A stretch of 47,521 nucleotides of DNA from Nemertoderma westbladi (Eukaryota; Xenacoelomorpha; Nemertodermatida; Nemertodermatidae): the NCBI GenBank assembly GCA_032718475.1, contig JAUCBJ010008479.1, forward strand, positions 1 to 47,521, read 5' to 3'. Numbering within the stretch: the stretch's first letter is position 1; each line of letters opens with the position of its first letter. Under the pieces are notes generated by a model. That model made no database searches. It saw only the letters and a program-made list of their open reading frames with translations, and was not told where the DNA came from. Below are positions 32,485 to 43,433 of this stretch, one piece after another. The translations under genes and the position numbers were made by a program.

Positions 32485-32600
32485 TTACTTCTTACTTACT
32501 ACTAACTCTAACTCTACTAACTCTACTAACTCTCTAACTCTACTAACTCTAACTCTACTAACTCTCTAACTCTACTAACTCTCTACGTAACTCTCTTAAC
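32485..32600. repeat. CTAACTCTA microsatellite
   Basis: Irregular tandem copies of CTAACTCTACTAACT in a pyrimidine-rich stretch (32280-32640) with no gene. Confidence 0.85.
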
Positions 32601-32601
32601 T

Positions 32602-32664
32602 ACGTGGCGCTTTCGGTGCCCACAACCCCTCTACTCTCTTTCTACGTGGCGCTTTCGGTGCCCA
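32602..32664. repeat. Direct duplication of a 22-bp word
   Basis: CTACGTGGCGCTTTCGGTGC followed by CC occurs at about 32602 and again at 32642, just before the LINE tail. Confidence 0.8.
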
Positions 32665-32891
32665 GATTAGATTAGATTAGTTTATTGACATAATTAAGTT
32701 CCACAAGCGACTGATGAAAGAAAGTGACAGAAAAATACAAACAGGTAACATAACAATATATGTAAGGAAGACACAACATTGATATAAACAAATACAGTAC
32801 ATAAGCAGTAAGCAGTCATAAAAACAATAACAAGAACAATGTGACAAACTATAGCATGCAGCAGACCACTAGGGAACGAGAACAATATGTG
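32665..32891 (-). mobile_element. Probable LINE 3' UTR with pentanucleotide tail
   Basis: On the minus strand the sequence ends ...TTATGTCAATAAACTAATC followed by TAATC repeats, a form typical of LINE 3' ends with a short tandem tail. No coding part remains. Element 2 inserted into its upstream side at 32891, so it is older. Confidence 0.45.
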
Positions 32892-33166
32892 TGTCGTGCA
32901 ATATATTATTTTATCCACTTAGGAGATCATACCTCACACTTACATTAATTGATTTACTGTGCAAACAATATGATACAAGTTACAGTACCACTTTATGTGC
33001 CAACATGTGTTCGACTCATACTATAATTAATTTGATATATGAAGTATTGAGGTGACGGGATTTGCGTAGATTAATTAACATTTATATTATCAAGAATATA
33101 GTAAAGTTTTACATTAAAAGATTATTTTCCATTACAACCAAGTAATTGGTTGATACATGTACGACA
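32892..33166 (+). repeat. 5' LTR of element 2
   Basis: TGTCGTGCAATA...GTACGACA; differs from the 3' LTR at one base (TTTGCGTAG against TTTGGGTAG). Confidence 0.93.
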
Positions 33167-33176
33167 TGGCGCCCGA
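33167..33176 (+). promoter_or_regulatory. Primer-binding site of element 2
   Basis: TGGCGCCCGA starts at the base after the LTR, as expected for pairing with a tRNA 3' end (TGG = complement of CCA). Confidence 0.75.
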
Positions 33177-33266
33177 TAAAAATTTATAATTGTAATTAAA
33201 TTGAGTAATTTATTACATTTGAGTAAGTTCACTGGTATTATTGAAACGGCATCATCATCATTCATC

Positions 33267-36200
33267 ATGGCAATGTCGGAAGAAAAGGAATTGCGTCAAC
33301 TACGTGGATCAAGGAAGGGCATTCGGTCGGCTACCACAATCTCCATCGACTCCATAGAGGACGACATTGGCACTCTCAACATTGAAAGTCGAACAAGTAA
33401 AATAGCGACACTCGAAAACTACAGAGAAAGACCAAACATTATTAACGAAAAGATTTGGTCACTGATGGAAGAGGACATTGTAGAAACTGACACTGAAGGT
33501 GCAGTGAAGTATGAGGTTAGACTATCTGACACTATCACTAAACTCAAACTCTCAATTTCCGGTGCTAATTATGCAGATTATCAGGGTACTGTAGTACAAA
33601 ATCAGTCTGAGATTAATGAAAATTTTGTACCGGTACAGCCAAGTAACGTTCCTACATTTCATAGTAGTAGTATAGTAGCACGTTCTGTCTTGCCAAAATT
33701 ACACCCACCAAAATTTAATGGTAACCCTCTCAATTATTGTGGCTGGAGGGATGCATTCCAATCAGCAATTCATGATTCTGGGCTTCCAGATGTGCTAAAA
33801 TTCCAACACTTAATACAAAGTTTAGAGGGACCAGCCAAATCAGTCGTAGCAGGACTTCCGGTAACAGGGGATAACTACAGTATAGCTATGGAATTATTAA
33901 AAGAGCAGTTTGGGCAGGAGAGTCGAATAATAAATTGTCACATTGAGCAGTTACGTAACATTTCACTTAGGTTAGGCAAAGCGAGCACCCTCCGACAAGT
34001 TTACGATACCTGCACATCAAATATAAGAGCATTGGAAGCATTGGGGGTTACAACAGTTGAGTACCAAAGAATAGTTATTCCAGATATTTTAAGGGTAATA
34101 TCAGTTGATATAACAAAACGGTTGTTAAGATTCACAGAAAACAAGGTTGATAATTTAGAGTGGGTAATGGCACAGCTGAAAATCCATTTAGCCACGGAAG
34201 ATGCTGTAGCGGAATTATCTCAAAGCAATAAAGCAGTTTATGGAAGTATTAATCAATCATATGCAATGCCAAGCGCATCAGCACTGGTTGTGTCGAATTC
34301 AGCAACTAATAAATATACAAATAACAACTACAGAGCAAACAATATGCAGCGTTTTGATACCCGAAACTCACGCCAGTCAGAGCAAACGGTATCAAACTTC
34401 TCCAGACCAGCATCAGCAGCAATGCCCCACTGCGTGTATTGCAAGCAAGGACACTACTCATCAACGTGTCACATAATAGCAGATGTTGAACAAAGGAGGA
34501 ATTTTTTAACTACAAACAATCGTTGTTATAAGTGCCTCGACAACTCTCATCAAATACGACATTGCAGAAGAAAGAAACCGTGTTACATATGTCACGCTCA
34601 CGGTCACCACACATCGATTTGTAAAAAAAACACCAAGCCAAATCCAACACATATCCAAGCACCAGTAGTTATTACAAACACTGAATCAACAGAACCAATT
34701 TCAGGATTACAAATGGTCATGCCACATTATGACGAAACAGATGGTGACGTTCTTTTACAAACAGCAGTTGTACGCTGTTTGCTTGCATCAAATCAGGAGT
34801 GCATCATTAACATATTATTTGATCCAGGCGCACAAATTACATTTATAACAAAACGGTTCGCGGATAAACATTATTTACCGTTGTGCGGTAAACAAGGTAG
34901 TGAGGTAGGAGGTTTTGGAGGTGTCAGCACAGAGCCAAATAATTACGATGTCACTCAGCTGACTTTAATTTTACGTGATGGTTCTACGAAGAATATTAAA
35001 GCATTAATAACACACAATATTTGCGCACCACTAAAGGCAGGGATTGGAAATAAAGCATGGAAAGAAACATGTACATTAGACTTACAAGCTTCGGAGTTGG
35101 CTGATCCTTCAATAAGTATTCCAAATAACGGAGGTGATTTCATTATCGATTTGTTGGTGGGAGCCGATCAGTATTGGAACTTGGTTTCCGGGTCAGTGTT
35201 GAGAGCAACTAACTCTGATCTTGTGGCACTGGATAGCGGAGTGGGTTGGTTGCTTTCGGGAAAAATTTCTTACAATACACATTTAAGTCATTCTAACCCA
35301 CACAACATTGGATCTTGTATGTCTATCATCACTAAGATTACAAACACAGATTCAGATACATTAGATGAAAATGAAAATGACGTAATTTTAAAATTACTGC
35401 AAGCATTCTGGACATTAGAAAGTATAGGTATAACTTCACCCAATGACTTTGATGACCCTAAGAATGTTTTAAAGGAAATAGTATTCATTAATGGAATGTA
35501 TTCCGTTTCATTACCATGGAAGTTAGCACCTAGCAGTTTGCAGGACCACTATTGTCTGTGTCTTAAACAACTAGCATCATTAATACACAGATTACAGAAG
35601 ATGGGCATTTTACAGAGATATCATGACGTCATAACGGATCATCTTTCCAAAGGCTATATCGAACCAGTAGATCATAGGGAACCAATAAGTAAGGATCAAG
35701 TAGCACATTACATTCCACATCATGGGGTGTTGAGAGAAACTCGATTAAGCACAAAATTAAGAGTTGTATTTAATGCATCAGCTAGAACATTTCCTACCGA
35801 CCTATCATTGAATGATTGTTTAGAATCTGGCTCGCATTTATTTCCAAATTTGTGTCATTCATTGCTACACTTCAGGCTTCACAGCATAGGAATCACTGCC
35901 GATATTGAACAAGCTTTCCTACGCTGCCAGATAAATAAAAATGATCAAAACTGTTTACGTTTTTTGTGGATTAAAAGCTGCTCAGGCATTGTTATTGAAG
36001 AAGCAAACATACAGGCATATCGATACACAAGGGCACTTTTTGGGCTCACTTGTTCACCTCATATTTTGGGAGGGATTGTAAAGCACCATTTGGACATTGA
36101 ATCAGAAAGAATGGATCTACAACAGAGTGAAAGGGATGCTATCGAGAAGTTGCGTGAGATTCATGTGGACGATTTATGTTCAGGAGCCAATTCGGTAGAA

Positions 36201-36596
36201 GAAGGTAGATTGTTGCAAACAACATGCAAATCTATTTTAGGACGGGCGGGATTTAAAATTAGACGGTGGACCACAAATAGTTGTGAGTTACAAAGAATGT
36301 TTAATGCAGTTGAAGAAAGGGCAAGCAACTGTGATAATCGCACAGCAGAAAGTATAATTGAGGAAGATCAATCATTTGCAAAAACGAATCTCAGCTTATC
36401 ACCACCTCAAACGAATATTGTAAGACGCGTGCTTGGTCAATGTTGGGATTTGTCAACAGATACAATTGGCTATGACGTTTTGCCAGTATATAACTTCATT
36501 GCAACTCTCCCTTTAACAAAAAAAAGTCATTCTTCAACTTTCAGCAAGGTTGTACGACCCTCTTGGTTTACTTTCACCATTTACGGCTCAATTTAA
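33267..36596 (+). pseudogene. Gag, protease and reverse transcriptase of element 2 (frameshifted at the end)
   Basis: The first ATG in the frame is at 33267. The order is: gag N terminus; DUF1759-like gag core (KLHPPKFNGNPLNYCGWRDAF, about 33696); three zinc knuckles CVYCKQGHYSSTC, CYKCLDNSHQIRHC and CYICHAHGHHTSIC (34430-34625); and an aspartic protease whose active-site loop reads FDPGAQ (about 34819), with Pro where Ser or Thr is usual. A DUF1758-like region follows, then the BEL/Pao reverse transcriptase with TADIEQAFL (about 35893) and IHVDDL (about 36157). After the A8 run at 36518-36525 the coding signal moves to the next frame, so the last ~25 codons up to 36596 are out-of-frame sequence. 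Confidence 0.85.
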
Positions 36597-37325
36597 GGTC
36601 ATGTTTCAAGAACTTTGTAAGACTAAAGTAAGTTTAGAGTGGAATAGCCCATTACCAGATCATATGGTTAAGGTATTCAAGAAATGGTTAGAAGATATAC
36701 CTCATATAAATAATATAACTGTGCCACGATATCTATTTGACACTACAAGAGAGATTGCTACGTTTGAAATACACGGATTCTCAGACGCTAGCAAATATAT
36801 TTATGCAGGTGTGGCATATATTCGCACAACTTACACAGATAACACATCAAGTGTGAAACTATTAGCATCGAAAGCAAAGGTTAACCCAGTACCAAAAAGG
36901 GGAAACTCTTTGGGTACACCTCGACTCGAACTCTTAGGAGCACTCATTATGATAAGATTAGTTACATTTGTCAAACAAGGTCTAAAATTACCATGCAAAG
37001 TTTATTTGTGGTCAGATGCAGTAGATGTAATTTACTGGATAAAAGCGACTAGTTCAAACTGCAAACAGTGGGTTCAATCCAGGGTTACGGAGATACGTTC
37101 ATTAACTCAACAATTGAAAGGCCAGTGGCGGTTTTGTCCAGGAATACAAAATCCGGCCGACTTACCCACAAGAGGGATGACAGTAGAACAACTCATAAAG
37201 GCAACTACTTGGTACAATGGCCCAAAGTTCTTAAGCGCAGAAGAGGAAACTTGGCCGAACAAATTAGTTATAGATCCAATAGAGGTATCACAAGATTGTC
37301 TAAAGGAATTCAAATCATCCATTGT
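36550..37325 (+). pseudogene. Reverse transcriptase connection and RNase H of element 2
   Basis: In the +1 frame relative to the upstream part, coding resumes with LYDPLGLLSPFTAQF and continues into RNase H: HGFSDASKYIYAGVAY (about 36772), RLELLGALI and LWSDAVDVIYWI. The BEL/Pao motif RFCPGIQNPADLPTRG follows at about 37129. The frame then enters the MITE at 37326 and stops at TAG 37354-37356. The true start is upstream in the previous frame; the ATG-like codon at 36550 has no meaning of its own. Confidence 0.82.
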
Positions 37326-37790
37326 GGGGCGAGCCACGAAGTTGGCGGAGCCTTAGCGAATTGACACTGTTAGGGGGTGGGTCAATTTATGCAAATAGTT
37401 GTCGTTGTCGTCGTCGTCGTCGTCGTCGTCGTTACGATTTTGACATGCTAATAACTTTGTCGGATTTAAAGCTGCCAAGTTGAAAATTTGTAGGTATCAA
37501 TATGAGCAAAAGTTGAGATTTTTGAGAGACTTTCAGACACCATCAGTGCAATGGTCTCCCGCTAGAGGGCCACATGTCTAAACATCAATTCTTTGCTTTT
37601 AATCCGTTTAAGCTGAAACTTGGCAGATATGTATTAGACCATTAGCTGTGACTTTCAAAGGAGGCGAATCCATCTGCAGTTCTCCAGTCTGCCGCTAGAG
37701 GGCCAACGTGACTATTTGCATAAATTGACCTACCCCCTAACAGTGTCAATTCGCTAAGGCTCTGCCAACTTCGTGCTGCGCGAAGTCCCC
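37326..37790. mobile_element. 465-bp MITE inserted in element 2 pol
   Basis: Long imperfect TIRs of about 75 bp, including GCGAATTGACACTGTTAGGG and TTATGCAAATAG on the left and their complements on the right (37711-37790). The interior holds a (GTC)n microsatellite at 37399-37433 and two diverged copies of a ~130-bp block, each ending CCGCTAGAGGGC (37559-37570 and 37692-37703). The length is a multiple of three and pol continues in the same frame after it. The TSD is not clear, so the superfamily is open and the exact ends may be off by a few bases. Confidence 0.8.
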
Positions 37791-39546
37791 ACTTCGTGTA
37801 GCTGTTACGACCATTAAATCACCCGATGAAGTTATTAGCAATTGTTTCCCATACTCCAATTATAGCAATCATACTGTAATTATACGAAAGCTTGCGTGGG
37901 TGCTCAGGTTTGTGAGCAACATTCGAGCAAGCATACACAATCATCCGCTTTCCCTAAGTGTAGTTCCTTCGGCAGAAGAAATGACTCAAGCGGAAATTAC
38001 ACTACTTCGAATGATACAATTAGAATATTATAAACCAGAATTAGAATACTTGCAACAACCGAAACGTGGTCGATGTCCAAACATTATTAAGCAATTAAAC
38101 TTATTTATTGACCACCAAGGTGTATTACGCTCCAAAGGTAGAGTACAGACCCCATACTTAACATGGCAGGCTCAAAATCCAATACTACTCCCACCGAAAG
38201 ATCATTTCACTAAGCTAGTAATTTTAAATGCTCATCATAAAGTTATGCATTCACGTGTAAGAGACACGCTGGTACAAATACGGGAAAGATATTGGATCCC
38301 CCGAGCGCGTCAAGTCATTAAGAATGTTTTACGAAACTGTGTAACCTGTAAAAGAATACAAGGCAGACCTTATACAAAACAGGAAACAAGTCCTTTGCCC
38401 ATTGAACGCATGACTATCGACATAAGTCCCTTTACTAATGTCGGGATAGATTTTGCAGGACCAGTGATGGCAGTTAGATCTCTTTCTGATCCGATTGGTT
38501 CAACATTTAAGGTTTATATATGTCTGTTCACTTGTGCTGTAGTAAGAGCAGTGCACTTGGAACTCGTGACCAGCTTAAGTGTTGCAGCATTTATCAGTGC
38601 ATTCCCGCGATTTATAGCAAGACGTGGAGTTCCAGCATTAATTTTTAGTGACAATGCTTCTACATTCAAACGATCAGCAGCAGATATCAAACTCTATAAC
38701 GAATTTCTTGACAGTGACATAGTACGCAAGGAGTTTGGAGAACTCTTAACAAAATGGGTATTTAATGTAGAACGCTACCCGGCGGCATTTGGCTTTATAG
38801 AGCGTTTGGTCGGTGTGACCAAAGGAGTTCTTCGCAAGACGTTAGGGAGAGCAGTTTTAACTGAAGAGGAAATTCGTACTGTACTTACATCATGTGAGGC
38901 AGTTGTTAATAGCAGACCACTAACCTTTATTTATAGCGACAGCAAAGAAAATTACCAGATATTGACACCCAGCCATTTCTTGGTAGGAAAAAGACTTTGT
39001 GCACTTCCATCCCCTACCGTAAAATCAATTAATCTAGATTTGTCTCGAACGAATCTTATAAATCGACTTAAATATCAAGAAAGAGCGTCCAATTTATATT
39101 GGAAATTATTTCGTGAAGAATACGTCGCAGAACTTCGGCAACACCATCGTTCCAAAAATCACAATAACAGAAACACAATCATCCCTAAGGTTGGAGATAT
39201 GTGTTTACTTCTTGATGAAAAACTTCCAAGATGTCTCTGGAAGTTGTGTATGGTTAACAAGTTGATAGTAAGTCGTGATGGAGTTATTCGCGCAATAACA
39301 GTAAATGTTGCTGAAAGAGGTCGGGAAGCAAGACTTCTTACTCGTTCCATACGTCATGTTATTCCATTGGAAATAACAGCGGACAAACCAACTGACACGA
39401 CTATTAAACCAGATAAAGATAATCTCAAGCCAGTTCCAGTAGACAATAAGATAACAAACGATGAGACAGCGATCATAACTGACAATTCTCGTCTTTCACG
39501 CTTGGCTAAGAGAAAAATGAAACCAGGATTTTACAATACAAAATAA
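37791..39546 (+). pseudogene. Integrase region of element 2
   Basis: Open from the MITE edge to TAA 39544-39546. The zinc-binding domain is VILNAHHKVMHSRVRDTLVQ followed by LRNCVTCKR. The DDE core is visible in GIDFAGPVM (about 38446), FSDNASTFK (about 38643) and FIERLVGVTK (about 38797). Between the last two the usual WWGG is replaced by PAAFGF, but the catalytic Glu is kept. The C-terminal part contains LTPSHFLVGKRL and the DUF5641-like domain (KVGDMCLLLDEKLPRCLWKL). The tail is Lys-rich. It is intact in itself but cut off from its start by the MITE. Confidence 0.85.
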
Positions 39547-39810
39547 TTACATACAGTATTGAACAAACTCGAGTTGGATTATGTAACTTTATTATATATT
39601 TAGTGAATATTTGTGTGTTCTACTTAGTATTTTACAAGTAAGATTATTGTTTATATAGCGGAAACGTATGTAAGTTTATGTAGTACTGTAAATGAAAATT
39701 ACTTTCAATTTACAATTATGTACTGTATAATTTATTTATTGTGTTGAGGAATAAATCATATCAGTACAGTAGTGTTATGTAATTATTTTATTGATTTAGA
39801 TTTTGCATGA

Positions 39811-39825
39811 TATGCAAGGGAGGAG
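39811..39825 (+). promoter_or_regulatory. Polypurine tract of element 2
   Basis: GCAAGGGAGGAG ends at 39825, the base before the 3' LTR. Confidence 0.75.
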
Positions 39826-40100
39826 TGTCGTGCAATATATTATTTTATCCACTTAGGAGATCATACCTCACACTTACATTAATTGATTTACTGTGCAAAC
39901 AATATGATACAAGTTACAGTACCACTTTATGTGCCAACATGTGTTCGACTCATACTATAATTAATTTGATATATGAAGTATTGAGGTGACGGGATTTGGG
40001 TAGATTAATTAACATTTATATTATCAAGAATATAGTAAAGTTTTACATTAAAAGATTATTTTCCATTACAACCAAGTAATTGGTTGATACATGTACGACA
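39826..40100 (+). repeat. 3' LTR of element 2
   Basis: 275 bp, paired with 32892-33166, followed by TSD ATGTG. Confidence 0.93.
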
Positions 40101-40105
40101 ATGTG

Positions 40106-42130
40106 TATGATTCATAAGTAATAATAATTAATCGATTAACAATAATGATAAACTAATGATATGCAAGCGGGATCAATGACAAGACACAAATACAGATCCA
40201 AACGGACACGGTAGAAAATGCGATGTAATTAATTATAATTGTTATCAACAGTCATAACCAATAACTAATTGATTAACACTTAATTTGTCCAAAAAGAAGC
40301 CAGTCAGGGCGGTATCAAAAAAAAGAAAATATACAGTCCAGCTCACCAACAGAGTGCCATCGGATCCGATCGGATCCAACACACTCCGACAGCTTCAGAC
40401 AAGCACAATGCTAACCTACGGAGATTTAGTACTGTTTGATTCTGTTGGAGAAAATATTTCCAACAAGTTTAGTCTGTTGGAGCCCATCTGAATCTGTCTG
40501 AAATCCGTCTGAAAGTGTTTGAAATTTCTGTTGGATGTTGTTGGAAGCTATCTGAAGTTGTTTGAAGTTGTCTGAAGCTGTTTGAAATTGTCTGAAACTG
40601 TTTGAAGTTGTCTGAAGATGTTTGACGCCATCGGAATTTGTTGGAATTTGCCAATGCCTTACAAAAGCGTAGTTCATTAACAAAATGTCAATCACTTTAA
40701 CTCTCAATTTGAAGTGATTGTGAGGGTGTGCTATTGTCAATTATAAACCGAAACAAAGATTTGCTTCATTTAACAATTTTTATTTACATAATTATGTCGT
40801 TATATCAATTAATTAACTAGAATGCATAAACGAATAATAAATTCCTATAATATAAATTCCGATAAATGAATATAATAACACCAACACGTTTTTAATTCCT
40901 TAATTTAATTAGAAATGTAAATAATGCTATAAATATATTAGTTTCTTTGACATAGGGCACTAAATACTGCACATAAACAGATATAAACTCAAACAGGTTA
41001 AACAAACAGTAAATATAATTACAATGAGTGAAAAAAATATTTTTGGTTAATTTTATTAGTTGTATTGAAAGAGCATCGAAATAGAACAGGTTTGCACGTA
41101 ATACTTCTAGCCCAACTATTTTTTCGCGCACCTACCCTATTTGAGTAAATTACATTCACACACTCAAAAGTTATTGCAACTTTAGTCTCTGCAAGGCGAA
41201 CTTCGAAACGGAACTCCATATCTAATATTGGTTTGTAGTTAAGCGGTTCCCTAGTTACGAAATAAATATTCGAGAACAATAAATTATTTAACATTGAGTA
41301 AGGCAGCACTTAAGCAGAATTTAGGAACAAACAAGTACCTATTTAAGAATAAAATTACGTATACATGGGAAAACTTATTTTGAATGTTATCACTACCCTT
41401 TAGTAATGATGGGTCGAAAGTCCCCCCTAGCCCTTCACAATCACAAGGGAGGGTGGACGTAGGGACGGGGCCCTACGTTAGATAGAGAATTGGGAATGTA
41501 AAGGCCCTTGTTTTCACGTCACTACCATGCCATATTATGATGTAATGTATATCCGCCATCTCTGAACTTAAATTAAAGGAAGAACAGGAGTCTTACACCC
41601 CCAATAAAAAATATAGAATCAGGACATTTAGCCCAAAATATTTCTCGACCCCTAGAGGGTCATCGAAGAACAACAAACACAAAACAAATATAAATACATG
41701 CTAAACATACAGGTATGTGTCGCAACCCTAACCCTAAGCCTACCCGCCAGAAAAACGAAATTTGAAGAGGAACGGAACTTTGGGAGAAACGAAATTGCGA
41801 CAACTATGGAGAATCGGGAAGCCTGGAAGGATCTCATTTCCACTGTCCGAGTTCGCTCGACTTAGTAGTAGTATATCCGCCATTGACGTACTATTGTTAT
41901 GTAAAAGGTAGACCTAATCACACCAGATACTAATTAAAATAATGTCTTAATAACTAATTATATTCATTCATACAATAAGCAATACAATAAGCAATGTAGC
42001 CAATTAAGGCTGTGATTGACAAATTAACCGCACAATTAATTAATTGACAAAACAAAAATCAAACTAGTAGAGATCATATCCAAACCTGTATAAATACGCA
42101 ACGATATAACTAACACATGTACGTACACTA
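40106..42130. other. Intergenic DNA between elements 2 and 3
   Basis: Two kilobases without a credible gene. It contains a small tandem repeat (separate entry) and AT-rich sequence; 41400-41470 is a GC-rich patch of unknown origin. Confidence 0.5.
40485..40635. repeat. ~10/20-bp tandem repeat (TGTTTGAAGTTGTCTGAAG)
   Basis: About 13 diverged 10-bp half-units alternating TGTTTGAA(G/A) and TGTCTGAA(G/A). It gives rise to spurious Gln/Ser/Phe-rich open frames on the minus strand. Confidence 0.8.
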
Positions 42131-43355
42131 TGTTCGCGCTTTTGAAGACCTTTAGCAGTTTAACCTGCCAAAATTTATATGTCTTTTAGTTAATTAAAAC
42201 ACCTTTAGCATACGACAATATTTTATGCTAATAAACAAAACATTACCCGAAGTCAGCCCATGCGCGATCATTCACCCGATGGATCTACACCCGGGAGGCT
42301 GAATTCGGCTGCTTAAATTTTATTATTGCAGTGTAAGGTTGCAGTGTAAACTTACTGTATTATTCGATTGATCGTTAATAATTAATTTCTGACAGATATT
42401 ATTGGCTTTCGGGAAATATTAACAGTTCCTTTAGGACGTGGCGCTCTATCTATTTAAACAGAACTAGGACTTATACTACACGCAACGATACTGCTTATGA
42501 TTAAAGTATAAAGCGCATTCATTAGGAAATGCTTTGTTGCCAATCACAATCATGCACACTATTCTGCCGACCGTCAGTAAATTTGATCACACATAAAGAG
42601 AGCAGCAATTGACTCATGTAGGGTCTGCTAAATAACATTAGATTCAATACACACCACATTAATATAAATCGCAATTGCTATATATAGCCTGTCTCTCTAA
42701 CCTGTAGTGTATCAAGAAAATTGGGAAATTTGGGTGATTTATCAGTATTCTCCAAAGAGCAATATTTCCATCAACAAATAGATACAATTAATTAAATTAA
42801 ATTAAATTAAATTAAATTAAACTGACGGTAAATAACAGTACAAACAATATGATTAATAGTGAGTTAATTAGATCAGATAAGATTGATTGCTTAGTTAGGT
42901 AACAGTTTATACTTTCGATAATTTAAGCAGTTTTACTAGAGTTCTTCCCAAAAAGCCGGTGTTATGGCGAAAAATGGGAACACAACAACAGAATCATATA
43001 AAATCATATGACTACCAACTATACGAGGATACCAACTACCCTTATTCCCCGAAGCTCCCGTTCAACACAGAGGATGAGCAGTGAGATAGGAAAATTCAGT
43101 TCAGTAGCTCTGGGATAGGTCGAAATCAACGCCCACTCAAATTCTATTGGCCGATACGGACAGCAAGGCTAAGGCAACCTCTCTAAGCTAGTTGGCCGAT
43201 TAAACTGAGCCCAGATACCTCCGTACAGCACATCAGCCAATAAGCTGGTAGCTTGCACTATTTTAGTTATAAATCCCTTTGAGAGTATTCTAGCGACTGG
43301 GGGGGAACTGGCCAGCAAAGGCAAACGTATCAGTTATCCCACAAAAGCTTTTACA
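42131..43355 (-). repeat. 3' LTR of element 3 (second copy of the giant BEL family)
   Basis: On the minus strand it starts TGTAAAAGCTTTTG at 43355 and ends GCGCGAACA at 42131, the same ends as the LTRs of element 1. Blocks near its end (about 42140-42620) match 2150-2600 of element 1. Its first ~600 bp (about 42780-43340) is unlike element 1. It has an AAATT microsatellite at about 42788-42822. The flanking four bases are ACTA, but the partner LTR is outside the window. Confidence 0.75.
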
Positions 43356-43365
43356 CCGCTCCCAG
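43356..43365 (-). promoter_or_regulatory. Polypurine tract of element 3
   Basis: Reads CTGGGAGCGG on the minus strand directly before the LTR, as in element 1. Confidence 0.7.
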
Positions 43366-43433
43366 AAAATGGGATTTAAGTCTATAAAATATACAAAATC
43401 ACAGTTTCTAAAATATAAAAATACTCTAAACAG

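Larger units (their letters stand above)
32892..40100 (+). mobile_element. Element 2: compact BEL/Pao retrotransposon, recent insertion
   Basis: Two 275-bp LTRs (32892-33166 and 39826-40100) with TGT...ACA ends are flanked by a perfect 5-bp TSD, ATGTG (32887-32891 and 40101-40105). By eye the LTRs differ at one position, so insertion was recent. A primer-binding site (TGGCGCCCGA) directly follows the 5' LTR and a polypurine tract directly precedes the 3' LTR. Gag, protease, reverse transcriptase, RNase H and integrase follow one another in a single gag-pol layout typical of BEL/Pao. Two lesions break the coding sequence: a frame change at an A8 run (36518-36525) and a 465-bp MITE (37326-37790). 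Confidence 0.93.

Noticed and set aside
32694-32918. Minus-strand frame encoding a hydrophobic 74-residue peptide
   Set aside because: It crosses the LINE tail into the LTR of element 2, so it is a composite of two unrelated elements.
36510-36596. Programmed frameshift at the A8 run in element 2 pol
   Set aside because: BEL/Pao elements usually encode gag-pol in one frame, and the shift lies inside the reverse transcriptase domain, where a regulated shift makes no sense. A homopolymer indel or read error is simpler.
41722-41745. Telomere-like TAACCCTAACCCTAAGCC
   Set aside because: Only two and a half units within ordinary sequence; too short to support a telomeric remnant.
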